Positions 1 to 9,540 of a DNA stretch of 19,617 nucleotides are shown piece after piece. The notes under the pieces were generated by a model, which was not told the origin of the DNA, made no database searches, and worked only from the letters and a program-made list of their open reading frames with translations. The position numbers and the translations under genes were made by a program. Source of the stretch: Euperipatoides rowelli (Eukaryota > Onychophora > Udeonychophora > Euonychophora > Peripatopsidae); assembly GCA_003024985.2 (NCBI GenBank), contig PXIH01S0001047.1. The stretch is one strand, 5' to 3'. The stretch's first letter is position 1. Each line of letters opens with the position of its first letter.

Positions 1-321
1 AAGCTCAAAATAAAACTTTTAAAATTATTTGATTATTATTTCAAATAATTATTGTTTAAATTGAATAATGGTAATAATATAATTAAATTCATTTATTTTA
101 AATAATTTCCCAAATTAAAAACTGCTTATACTTGTGTTCTCATTCTAGTTTTTTTTTTTTTATGTACAGTAAATGTTTTTTTTTTTTAAACTTTTCATTT
201 CCTTCGGTTCAAAGAGAAAATATTTGGGTAGCCTAACTACCAGACTACAGCACTTTTTCCATACCTGAAACCAGGTAACGTCAGGCTAACAAAATTTTAA
301 GAATTGGTGTATTTTTTTTTG
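1..321. other. AT-rich non-coding flank
   Basis: No coding potential seen on either strand. It holds several T runs (around 150-162, 177-187 and 311-320). A GC-richer patch at about 218-290 contains the self-complementary word GTAGCCTAACTAC. The T run at 311-320 lies just past the last recognisable codons of the minus-strand LINE copy B, so it could be the remnant of that element's A tail, but the tail is impure. Confidence 0.5.
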
Positions 322-2840
322 TTATATTAAAGGAATTTTAGAATAGATAGAAAAAATTAGGAATTTTAGGAGGACTGCGAGCCCGGCAAACATAATACAC
401 AGGGTTGACCCAATAGCTTTCATACCTATTCTATATAGCCTACTCCTAGTCGGCAACAATCCTAACCATAATTTTACAAAAAAATTTGAAAAATTACCTG
501 TCAGTTTCAGTATAGAATTGACCATCAAAAAAGGAATTCCTATTCCTATATATGCCATATATTGAATATCCCATTGTAGATAATACCTACCAATTCTTCT
601 ATAATTTATATAATCATGGTCTTGCGCCTGAATAATATGCTTTACCTCCTCATAATTTCTATACCAAGGATTTAAACATGCCATCAGAAATATACTCAGA
701 TCCATTAAGTAAATGTCTCAAAAAAAACATTCCCATTAAAGACCCTATTTATCAGATTAAAATCCATTAATTTTTTCACATTCTCTATTAGTTATTCCAT
801 GCCCCCCATGTCCAACTGGATACATCTATCTATTCTTACCCTTATACGTAAATTTACCAAAAATTACATATTGAGTAATTTTATAAAGTCTACGAGTATC
901 AGTCTTGTTAACTGGTAAAAAATATAACTTTGCAATCAACTTATTAACTATTTGTGCCCTCTCTACCCACCCCAAAAGTCTTAATTTGCCCCCTCCTACC
1001 ACTGATCCTTCAACCCATCAATAATACTATAATATACCCACTTCATATCAAACCCTCCAATAGGAAAATAGTTCCCCAGAATTGTATCCCTCCTACCTTA
1101 TACTTCTCTATCATATCCAACTTACATGATTTTAGATTTATTATGTAAGACCTCAGATAATTAATCCTAGTTCCAATCATGGACACAAAATCATCAATAA
1201 TACCGTCCAGTTTCCTAGGTCCCTCTTTCCCTCCAACGTCACCGACACATCATCCAGATCTATGAAATCGCTTTAAACCTATCATTGGATCCATAAACAT
1301 CAATGTCATGCACTTAATTAATAATCCTGTATTGAAACTCTATACGGTTAAAAGTATACACCCAAGGAGACAAAGGAGACCCCTGTAAAATAGAGTCTCA
1401 TCAGTTGAAAATTCTTATACACTTTCCCTTCCCCAAAACTCCATTACATTAATAAGTAAATTGGTCACAATTCCCTCTCCCAAATACAATTTAAAAATAT
1501 ATGCTAAATAATCCATATTAACAAAATTATATGCCGACTGTATATCCAGTCTAGCAAGCCTAGTAGCATTTTTACTCCTCTTCCCACTCATTGAAAACAA
1601 AAGATGATGCATGACAATAGCAGCCTGAATAGGCACCCTTTTATTCCAGCAATACCTTCTGGAAAAAAAACAGTCATTTAAAACCATTAAGTCTATTAAG
1701 GATCATCCTCTGTAGGATCTTTATATCCTCATTCATTAAGGCAATTGGTCTCCATTCATCAAAAGATACTGCCAACCCATAGTATTAGGAACAATTTTAA
1801 TAAATGTCTTTCCAAGTTCAAAGAAGCAGCCATATGTATCTCCATCCTACAAAAGTTCATTAAAACAGTCCAGAAGTATTACCGTCACTCTTTCATCCAT
1901 ATATTTCTAAAAACCTGCTTCCAGATTATCCGGACCAGGCATCACATTCATTTTACCCTTCTTTATAGCCTGCTCCAGTTCACTATTAAACTTACAGTAA
2001 ATACCAAACTCTCTGCCTCATTAAGTCTATAAATGTTATTAGAGGCGAAAAATTACAATAATTATTTTTCTTATTAACATCATCAAAATTGTAATTAATC
2101 TTTTCAACATATTCTTGTTGCACATTCACCACAATTTCTCCAGGCTCAGCAAAAATTCTTTATGAGCTTTTTTCTTCAACGCATTAAGCAGTTTCCAGCG
2201 AGGCGTATTACTTGTAACATTAATATCATTTTTTAATTTATTGTACAAATACTTTTTAACCATCTCTTCTAAGTACTGAATCCTATACTTCTTCTCCATA
2301 TAATCTGCATTATTATCATGAAAATTATTAACCAGGTCATTAATTTGAATATATAAATCCTCTAACTCTATGTTAATCTTCCTACTCCGGGCAAAATGTA
2401 TCTGCACAAGTTTATCGTAAACAATATTCTTAATAATCAGCCACTTCACCACTGACTAAATGCCTATGTTTAGGGAAGAGCATTCATTAAATACCTGTTA
2501 AAATATTATCCAGGTCCTGAGGGTCAATAATCGGAACACCCCTTTTCCTTCTAGCCGTACAAGTAACAACTCTTATCAAAATCACATAAACTCGACATAA
2601 TATGATCCGTGAAAGGACACGTCATGAAAAACCTTATTTGTCCATCCTACATTTCACGGAGCCAAGATCCTATCAAGGCGATTCTGAGAGTTCCTATCAA
2701 TTCTAATGGAAACGTGCTCTTTACTACACCTATGAGCCACCTCCACTAAGAAATAATCTTCATTAAGTTTATCAATCTGCTTTTCTTTGGCCCGCTTATT
2801 ATTAACATTAAAATCCCCCACAACTATCTTGTAACACTTA
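322..2840 (-). mobile_element. Decayed LINE copy B: endonuclease (C-terminal half), reverse transcriptase and C-terminal domain
   Basis: This is a non-LTR retrotransposon remnant broken by many stops and frameshifts. Read on the minus strand, motifs appear in the order expected for an APE-type LINE. Endonuclease: IVVGDFNVNNKRAKEKQ (GDFNV at 2804-2818), then NRLDRIL (2663-2680), then TDH (2602-2610), the usual SDH position, in a shifted frame. A coiled, lysine-rich linker follows (open frame at 2126-2452). Reverse transcriptase: motif A LDIQSAYNFVN (about 1520-1558), motif B QGSPLSP (1365-1385) and motif C DFIDLDD (1249-1269). The thumb includes GWVERAQIVNKLIAKLYFLP (about 910-975) and KITQYVIFGKF. 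The C-terminal domain holds LWLGLLPTRSRLYRIGM (about 421-485), then a frame-shifted CVLC remnant. The amino half of the endonuclease is absent, as expected of a 5'-truncated insertion. The protein cannot be functional. Clade not assigned. Confidence 0.9.
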
Positions 2841-3560
2841 ACATTTTATTTACAGTATTTATAATATAAATAAATTTATTATCAATAACACTGAAGTATT
2901 TGTATACTATTGCAAATATATAAATTACCACCTTATTCAAAAGATAAACATAAGTCAACCCGCTTTCCTTTAATCCTTATTGTAGTTTTCCAATGACACA
3001 TACCTGCCAAATAAAATAATCTGTGTAATTTTATTCAACCTTTTATAATATCCCTTTCCTTATCCAATAAGGCATAAAATAAATTTTGACATGACCAATG
3101 TATTTAACTACACTTATTTTATCCAGCCATCCCTTACAATAATATTGTACCCTCTCACCAATCATTTTTATATCATCAATCATGTTTTCATATTTCTTAA
3201 CTTGTACATCCACTGCATTAATTAGTGGGAATGATACCAATAATTTTATTATGCTCCCCCCACCATATCCTGAAAGGGTTCAGATTTACCCAAAGCCAAA
3301 TCCCACACGTATGATTTTTAAAAGTTAATATCTGAACCTGTAATTATAGTAAATTTCTTTAGTATATTCTAAACAGATTTCAATTGTCCTTTACTTGAAG
3401 CAAATCTAGTTATATCAACGTAAGTTACTATAGCCACTTTCATTATTCTACCATGAATCCCACATACCATTCAGCATAGAAATTAATCTGTAATACAACT
3501 CAATCAAATATACTGTAGAATATAATTTATTTTGATATCTTTGAATTAGTTGCCTGGTTT
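2841..3560 (-). mobile_element. Decayed LINE copy A: reverse-transcriptase palm and thumb fragment
   Basis: This is a second fragment of a LINE reverse transcriptase, in the same orientation as copy B and immediately upstream of it. On the minus strand one reads LIELYYRLISMLN (about 3480-3520, the segment between motifs B and C). Then comes VAIVTYVDITRFASSKGQLK, in which YVDI at 3411-3422 stands where YxDD is expected, so the second catalytic Asp is lost. The GSDINF-stop-KS region follows, then a thumb segment (3043-3240) containing GWLDKISVVKYIGHVKIYFMP, then KITQIILFGR. The thumb aligns with copy B (GWVERAQIVNKLIAKLYFLP and KITQYVIFGKF), so A and B are paralogues of one family. The upstream limit near 3560 is uncertain. 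The 2840 boundary is where thumb-like sequence gives way to endonuclease sequence with a frame change. Confidence 0.75.
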
Positions 3561-4054
3561 CCTAGAAAACTTAGCGGTATGTCTGTCCACTCCCCTAATA
3601 ACTTTTGAAATCATTTCCTGAGAGGAACCAAGTTTTGCAGGGAGGTAGAGGTGATCAAGTACTTACTTTGACACCACCTACTTCGTTGACCATAGTCCAA
3701 TATTTGGCCAAAATTTTATATACTGTATGAGTAGAGGCCCAAGAACTGTTTCATTGAGATAGATCACTTGGGCTTGAATATTGATTTGTCCAAAATATAC
3801 TAATACCCTATTACACACATATTTGCCCTTCCATAATGAATATATTACATTCAGAGCATCAAAGTGATTGATGTCACAGGATCTTTTCTTTCACTCATAC
3901 ATTGGTAAGATCTTTGGGTTTTACCTGAGGTTTTTTTTTTTTTACCATTAAACGTCAGCACATTATCAATCTCTGTTCTTATATTTTTAAATAATTTGCT
4001 CACCTATATGTTGCTATTCTCCTCATTTTTTCATTTTCATACTTTATTGCAAAT
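3561..4054. other. Non-coding, no recognised feature
   Basis: No convincing coding sequence. A minus-strand GTAAGT at about 3661-3666 follows a short open stretch reading VNEVGGVK, but nothing else supports an exon. A 12-nt T run lies at about 3931-3942. Confidence 0.4.
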
Positions 4055-4165
4055 ATAAAATTAAGGGAACCACAATATGTCCTTCCATTAGTAGATTGAT
4101 CATTATGGAAGCCACAGCAATTCTTTATCATAAAGATAAAATGAGGAGAACCACAACATGTCGTA
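4055..4165. repeat. Imperfect tandem duplication, about 81-bp period
   Basis: The word ATAAAATTAAGGGAACCACA starting at 4055 recurs in altered form (ATAAAATGAGGAGAACCACA) at 4136. Both copies continue into ATATGTC or ACATGTC. Similarity fades after about 27 bases, so this is an old or partial duplication. Confidence 0.45.
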
Positions 4166-4329
4166 GATAGACCATTCTACTTATTTCTTGAATGTGAAGC
4201 TGTTATGAAGTATGTGTCCCCTCACCCTTTTTGTCAAATAGAATTATTATGTATCTGACATTTTGGTAGTTTTTTACCAACAAAATTTGTCATTATTGTA
4301 TAAAGTTTAATTTTAACACCTGAGTCTAG

Positions 4330-4592
4330 GTAGCAAACTCCAGAGCACTTTTTCATCAAAACCAACCAATGGCTTATGACTGAAGATCACATGATTGAAT
4401 TGGATAACACCATTATTTATTTTTTTAATTTACAGTCCTAACCTTACCCACTATGCCCCAACCCTATGATATTCAAGAGGTGAAATAATCATTTTTTGAT
4501 CAATTTTGATAATTTTAACACACTTCCGTCAGCCCTACCATTAACCAAAATCTGGTTGTTTTGGGTTACAATAATTCTCCGGAGTTTGCTAC
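4330..4592. repeat. Candidate terminal-inverted-repeat element (GTAGCAAACTCC ends)
   Basis: GTAGCAAACTCC at 4330-4341 has its exact reverse complement, GGAGTTTGCTAC, at 4581-4592. Allowing one mismatch extends the arms to 16 bp. The 263-bp span fits a MITE. I see no clear target-site duplication at the edges, and the interior carries no coding signal, so the call is tentative. Confidence 0.4.
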
Positions 4593-5225
4593 GCAGATGC
4601 TATTATTTAAATATTTTAATGACCTAATTCCTGTGCATTTCCAAAGCACGGAGAAACAGGAAATATCTATTAGTTATTGTGCAAGTAGTGCTTTGATTAA
4701 ATTCATTTGCATTCCATGTGTGCTGCAATGCATTGTGGGTTTGAATATAAACTTTGCTTTGTCATAAAGATTTTTTTTATATTCTCCATAGTAAATAATA
4801 CAATTGTATTGATTTGATTGGTTGACAGACTTGTTTATTATGGGATGTGTATATTTTAGTTTTTATATTTAACCAAAATGTAAAACGTTATGATCACATT
4901 TTTCAATTAAACCAAAAAATATTCAGATAATCAACTTTTTTTATTATTATGATGGTTTAATTTATATGTAAAGTTTTCAAATACAAGTTTTTGTTTATTA
5001 AATTGTTAAAAAAATGGTCATAAGGTCACATGTTGTATGATTCACTGAGGTTGTGGTCCTCAAGTTAAATCATCCCGGACTTCCATCCCAATCATTTTCT
5101 TTCCAACTTAATATGTACAGCATGTTAGCAATTTGTGTGTGTGTGTGTTTTAAATAACCATGAGCAATTCTGTTACCGGGTATCTTTATATTTTTTTCCT
5201 TTCAGATTACTTATCTTAATCAATG
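4593..5225. other. Non-coding, short GT microsatellite
   Basis: No gene seen. The open frame covering 4561-4767 has no recognisable domain. A short (GT)n run lies at about 5136-5148. TGCAATGCATTGTGGG occurs near 4723-4739. Confidence 0.4.
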
Positions 5226-5637
5226 TTTTTTTTTTTTCAATTTTGTCAACTTAGTTTTATTTTGCCAAAAAAAATGTATGTTTAATTCATCAAATTTTCT
5301 TATTTCATTTAAAAAGGTGTGAAAATCTAAGTTTTATACAATGTTAGGAAAGATGATGACATCATCTATGACATCATCTTAAACAGAAATCAAAGCAAAC
5401 ACTGTGTTTAATTCATCAAATTTTCTTATTTCATTTAAAAAGGTGTGAAAATCTAAGTTTTATACAATGTTAGGAAAGATGATGACATCATCTATGACAT
5501 CATCTTAAACAGAAATCAAAGCAAACACTGTGTTTAATTCATCAAATTTTCTTATTTCATTTAAAAAGGTGTGAAAATCTAAGTTTTATACAATGTTAGG
5601 AAAGGTGATGACATCATCTATGACATCATCTTAAACA
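5226..5637 (+). repeat. Dispersed repeat R, tandemly amplified: 126-bp units with TGACATCA palindromes
   Basis: A leader (5226-5280) with a T run and the word GCCAAAAAAAATGT precedes almost three near-identical units of 126 bp. Their starts (TTTAATTCATC) are at 5281, 5407 and 5533, and the third is incomplete, ending about 5637. The only difference I saw within the shared part is AAAGATGATG versus AAAGGTGATG in the last copy. Each unit holds GATGATGACATCATC, an odd palindrome with 7-bp arms, followed by TATGACATCATC, giving two TGACATCA words per unit. These resemble the TGACGTCA cyclic-AMP response element. Diverged single copies of the same sequence lie elsewhere in the window, so the array was amplified from a dispersed element. 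No open frame spans it. Confidence 0.9.
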
Positions 5638-6035
5638 CCAGTGTTGATTAATTACTGTTTAACATACGAGCAGGCATGCTATCATAAATTTTACGACAAA
5701 TCCAAATTTTTATAAAATGTGTATGTATTTAATCTTGTGGGTTTATCTCTACCTTCTATTCCTAAAACTACCTCCCCCCCACTACAATATTGGTAGATTT
5801 TTACCATGCACATAGCTCATTTTATAGTTATTTTTTAGAATTATTTGTAAAAATGCATCCAGACATAAATTTTACGCGAGACACACGCTCGCTAATGTAA
5901 GATTTCTTTTTCTGTATTATTATTGTATAATGGAAAAGAAAACAACGTTAGCTTCTATGAAATGCTATCAATATAATTTATTTACTGCAAATGACACTCA
6001 CAAACATAAATACTTTGGTTAGAATGTAGAAAAAT
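5638..6035. other. Non-coding, no recognised feature
   Basis: No coding or RNA signal recognised. The segment begins with CAGTGTTGATTAATT, where the tandem array breaks off, and holds a CCCCCCC run near 5773. Confidence 0.35.
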
Positions 6036-6120
6036 GAATAATTCAGATTAGATAATATAATATAATACTAAATACAAGTAGACTATAATAGACTACCTGT
6101 GTATCTAATCTGAATTATTC
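6036..6120. repeat. 17-bp perfect inverted repeat, 51-nt loop
   Basis: GAATAATTCAGATTAGA (6036-6052) is exactly complementary to TCTAATCTGAATTATTC (6104-6120). The right arm ends where the larger foldback element begins. The structure could be a small hairpin element or the edge of a larger composite. Confidence 0.75.
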
Positions 6121-6122
6121 AA

Positions 6123-6404
6123 AATTTGTAATTTTTGATTTCATTTATAGCTTTTATCTTTGTAATTTCCTTTAGTAGCAAAGAAAGTTTGCTTGAAAAA
6201 AAAAGTGCTGTAGGCCTAAATATTGTAGAAAGCAAACGTAGCCTAGATATCACAAAATTATATATTAGCATTATATAATTGTTATTTACACGACTTGCTT
6301 TCTTCAATAAATATTTACATTTTTTTTCAAGCAAACTTTTTCTGCTACTAAAGAAAATTACAAAGATAAAATCCATAAAATGAATTTAAAAATTACTAAT
6401 TTCC
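6123..6404. mobile_element. Foldback (long inverted-repeat) element
   Basis: The left arm (about 6123-6237) and right arm (about 6291-6404) are inverted copies. They share, in order, GTAATTTTT, TTTTATCTTTGTAATTT, CTTTAGTAGCA, AGTTTGCTTGAAAAAAAA, AAATATT and GAAAGCAA. The left arm carries a few extra bases (GTGCTGTAGGCC). Even the short spacer is partly self-complementary around AATTATATATTAGC, so nearly the whole 280 bp can fold into one hairpin. This suits a foldback-type MITE. The reverse-strand open frame across it is a by-product of the symmetry and not a gene. Confidence 0.8.
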
Positions 6405-7299
6405 CTTCACATATTAGTATTTGTAGATTTGTTTTAATTGTAGGAATTGATGATATAATTTTAAATTATTATTAAAAATCTAAACTGAACAAAAAAAAAA
6501 GTAACAACTTTAACATGTAGAATAAATGTAAGAAATAATTTAATTCATAGGATTCTATGAGATGTAAAAATTATGACACATGCCTACTCATGTTAAGATG
6601 ATGTCATCTATTACATCAGATGTTAGATTTGATTTCTGTTTTAAGGCTCCATTCATTTCGACCATGGATGGACAATGGCTTAACCAAGTTAAAACAATGT
6701 TGTCTCAAATTCGACAATAAAAATTACTTTGGTTGAATCGGTTAATATTTTAGTGTAAATATTTTAGTTATAAACAGACACGTCTTTTTTTTTCTTCTTT
6801 TCTAATTGATAAATAAATTAACAGCTTTAATTATTCATTATCTTTAGAGCCATNACACTAAAGTGAACGTCACAATTTCACAACATTAATTGCCATTAGG
6901 CTAGATCTATTTTTGATATGTTGTGGAGGAAAATCATCAATTCAATAAAGGAATAACGATGAGCTGACAAATATTGCTGAAAAATATTCAGTTTACGATT
7001 ATGGTATCGTATCTGTTAATGCCATTTTATAATGTACTTAATATTGGAATTCAAAATTTACAAACCTAATTGAATGGCTTTTTCAATACTGCAAACTACT
7101 GCTCCTATTTCATTGTGTTGTCGTAAGTTAGGATTAAGCTTAAAGTGTGCTTTAATAAGGCAATAAATTTCAATCCGTTATATCATATCTCATGAGGGTT
7201 AAAGGTCTCATAATACCGGTACATATAACATGGTTCACATGAATACTTAATAAGACTAATGGCTCGTCCACAGGAATAGGGCCTAAGATGACATACAAT
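6405..7299. other. Non-coding, with a scrap of repeat R
   Basis: At 6591-6653 is AGATGATGTCATCTATTACATC followed by GATTTGATTTCTG, a small rearranged fragment of repeat R. One ambiguous base lies at 6854. Two GGCTC-headed words (6653 and about 7261) could be transposon ends but are not inverted to each other. No gene seen. Confidence 0.4.
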
Positions 7300-7395
7300 A
7301 ATGTTCACACCTTTTTAAATGAAATAATAAAATTTGATGAATTAAACACATTTTTTTTGGCAAAGTTGAAAAATAACATTGATAATAAATTTTAA
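7300..7395 (-). repeat. Repeat R, single diverged copy, inverted
   Basis: TTCACACCTTTTTAAATGAA and AATTTGATGAATTAAACACA are the reverse complements of the core of the 126-bp unit at 5281-5637. ACATTTTTTTTGGCAAAGTTGAAAA matches the array's leader (5226-5280). This copy therefore holds leader plus half a unit without tandem amplification, which shows the ancestral arrangement. Confidence 0.8.
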
Positions 7396-7452
7396 TAAGA
7401 ATGTTTTTAAAAAAATTATTTTTTGAAAACATTTTTATTAAAGTATTTTTCA

Positions 7453-7686
7453 GCCCTGCGTTGCTGGTCCAGTCGTAAAGGCTGCCAACTGGGCCAAGCC
7501 GGTACCACCAAGGTTGCTGGTTCCAATAACTTTTCCACTAGAATTTGTCCAAATATAGAAAAGTGTAAATTTTATGTGTTTTGCCTAGAAATTATGTACA
7601 AAGATCTTAGGCATGTATAATTTGAATTACGATGTAAAACTGAACTTGTATTCACAAAGAATGACATCCAATAATTGTAAAAAAAT
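7453..7686 (+). mobile_element. tRNA-derived SINE with perfect 15-bp target-site duplication
   Basis: A 234-bp insertion is flanked by an exact 15-bp direct repeat, TTAAAGTATTTTTCA, at 7438-7452 and 7687-7701. The 5' end, GCCCTGCGTTGCTGGTCCAG, carries an A-box-like segment (TGCTGGTCCAGTCG, about 7462-7475). A degenerate B box, GGTTCCAATAA, lies at 7519-7529, giving tRNA-like spacing for an internal RNA polymerase III promoter. The tail is an impure A run (AAAAAAATTT). The head resembles the element at 9304, so they are one family. The open frames in it are not genes. Confidence 0.85.
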
Positions 7687-7915
7687 TTAAAGTATTTTTC
7701 ACTGCATATAANTGTGGATTTGTATAGTGAACATAGACAGACAGACTGACAAGTTTTCATTTTTATATATAAGATCATGGCGAATCTGGTGGCTTTCTGG
7801 CCATCAGACGTTAAAACGAATATTATTGGACAATTTTCCTATATCACATTTTTAGACCAATAGATTTAAATGTTCTGAATTGACAGTTTCATCATACTAA
7901 GAATCGCCCCACCCC

Positions 7916-8112
7916 CACAGCTCCGGTAGGCTGTTGCTGGAGCTTGTGCATGTAAGGGGTCAGAGGTTCGATTCTGGGTAGTTCCGGTGCTGGAAAATGG
8001 TGAATTTTCTTTAGACATCAGTACGCACTCGGGATTTTTTTTCTGTATCTACAGTATATTGTAAATAAAAAACGCAGAAATTTCCTTCAAGAAATTTATT
8101 TAAAAAAAAAAA
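7916..8112 (+). mobile_element. tRNA-derived SINE with A tail
   Basis: A near-consensus B box, GGTTCGATTCT, lies at 7965-7975, with a tRNA-like segment TAGGCTGTTGCTGG about 35 bases upstream as A box. The element ends in an 11-nt A run (8102-8112). GCCCCACCCC (7906-7915) before the head and GCTCCACCCC (8113-8122) after the tail look like a target-site duplication with one change. The head differs from the 7453 and 9304 elements, so this is a separate family. It is too short and mispaired to be a functional tRNA. Confidence 0.75.
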
Positions 8113-8122
8113 GCTCCACCCC

Positions 8123-8382
8123 TTACAACCCATCCTAGTTATTTGTACTAAGGTTGCGTAATTATCAAATAATTCCTATTTCTTAACTGATCTAGGTGTT
8201 ATAATTGTATTTGGATGAAAATATAATGCTTATATAACATTCATGCAATTGGTAAAATTAGTTTTTACTTTGATAAATAGTCCGCTACAGTACAACGCTC
8301 AAATAACTTATTAGTCTTTTATAAGCACAACAAGTGTAACAAAGATTTTATGATTATTTTGGATTAGTAATGAGTTCATGGG
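8123..8382. other. Non-coding spacer between SINE and LINE
   Basis: No gene seen. The codons just before 8383 are interrupted by consecutive stops, which suggests LINE copy C is 5'-truncated near here. Confidence 0.4.
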
Positions 8383-9090
8383 ATGTGCAAAACTTATAGA
8401 AATTATAATGTCAACATTACAAATCTGTTATTAATAAAGTCCAATAATGCATTTCAAAATTTTATGATAAAAATGGTATTAGGAATTTTACCGACGNAGG
8501 AGAGATTAAATAGATTGGGAATGGTAGGAGGGGATGATATAGAATGTGTATTTGGCTGTAAANTGCCTGAGTCCGTGAAACATATGTTTTGGGATTGTCA
8601 ATTTTTTAGGGACTGTAAAGTATGGTTGTGCAGAAAGATTAATCCAAAGTATGATTTGACAAGATTTTGGAGGGAGAGGGAGGTGGTGGGTGTTCGGTTT
8701 ATTTTAAAAAAATTTATATATGTAATGTTCTGGAAGTGAGGTGCATGAAGATCTTTCAGGGATTGTCATCAGCAGCTGTGATGGCATATTTTTATGGGAA
8801 TGTTAATTCAGAGTATAAGAAGGACTTGTTTCCACTGACGCAGGCACGATTTGAAACATTGTGGGATACGGAGATTATGGTTTGAATTGTTGGGGGAATG
8901 TAGATTGATTTAGTAATGCAATGGTGGTAGGCAGTTTTGTTTTTAGTTATTACTAGAAAAGGGCTTATAAAATAAGTTTTAAGCTAATGGAATTTTGTTA
9001 ATGTGACTTTTGAAGTGTAAAGCTCACATGAATGTTCACTTGATTTTTTTCTAACATGTAAATTTATTTTAATATAATAAAAAAAAAATA
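8383..9090 (+). mobile_element. LINE copy C: 3' end with C-terminal zinc-finger-like domain, 3' UTR and A tail
   Basis: This is a 5'-truncated third member of the LINE family at 322-3560. The reading frame from 8383 gives MVLGILPTxERLNRLGM, matching LWLGLLPTRSRLYRIGM in copy B. Next comes a C-x3-C-x7-H-x4-C finger (ECVFGC, then KHMFWDC), the usual C-terminal motif of many LINE proteins. Near 8730-8740 the frame shifts by one; the continuation reads KIFQGLSSAAVMAYFYGNV and ends QARFETLWDTEIMV at the stop at 8883-8885. About 200 bp of 3' UTR leads to AATATAATAAAAAAAAAA (about 9070-9088). Two ambiguous bases (8497, 8563) fall inside conserved codons. It has fewer stops than copy B, so it is probably younger. 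Confidence 0.85.
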
Positions 9091-9303
9091 TTATTATTGT
9101 TGCAAAGTGTTAATTACATACAGTTGGCAAGGTATATTTAACGATAACAATTAATGAAAGCAAAACATTAACTTAATCCAAGCCATTACAGAATCATTAT
9201 AAAACTTTCACGTGCACAGCTTTTACTTGCAACAAAGGGTTCACTGTAAAGTTCTCAATGATTATGCTGATAACTGAATAATCAAAATAACAATTAGGAT
9301 TAT
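9091..9303. other. Non-coding spacer
   Basis: Short AT-rich stretch between LINE copy C and the next SINE; nothing recognised. Confidence 0.35.
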
Positions 9304-9540
9304 GCCCTGTGGTGCTAGTCAAGCGATTGTGTTGATTGACTCAACATTGCTGGTGATCCACAGATTGCCGGTTCCAATCCGGAGCGAGGTATTTATCCAG
9401 GTTCGTACACTAAAATCTATCTAGCATTTTTTTTCATGATTTATAATGCTTTTATGTATGTAAACTACCTGAAATCTTTGTATTGAAATTTTCTATTAAA
9501 TCCGAGTGTGTATGAAACGTTGTGTTTAATGATTGTATTA
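9304..9540 (+). mobile_element. tRNA-derived SINE, 3' limit uncertain
   Basis: The head GCCCTGTGGTGCTAGTC closely matches the head at 7453 (GCCCTGCGTTGCTGGTC), which fixes the 5' end at 9304. The A-box-like segment TGGTGCTAGTCAAGCG is at 9310-9325. A near-perfect B box, GGTTCCAATCC, is at 9370-9380. I could not find a target-site duplication, so the 3' end is placed only by analogy with the 234-bp relative. The bodies beyond the head are too diverged to align by eye. Confidence 0.7.

Noticed and set aside
1745-2032. Plus-strand 95-residue open frame
   Set aside because: It is antisense to the decayed reverse-transcriptase region of LINE copy B and has no domain of its own.
3661-3740. Minus-strand exon ending VNEVGGVK before a GTAAGT
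   Set aside because: A stop interrupts the alternative frames, no acceptor or wider homology is seen, and the resemblance to a glycosyltransferase motif is too short.
5281-5637. CRISPR array
   Set aside because: The units are 126-bp contiguous tandem copies without unique spacers, in a eukaryotic context.
6119-6376. 85-residue minus-strand open frame
   Set aside because: It lies across the foldback element, and its repeated leucine/lysine/serine segments mirror the inverted arms.
7916-7990. Functional tRNA gene
   Set aside because: The B box is good, but the T stem and acceptor stem do not pair properly and the sequence continues to an A tail with a flanking duplication, so it is a SINE head.
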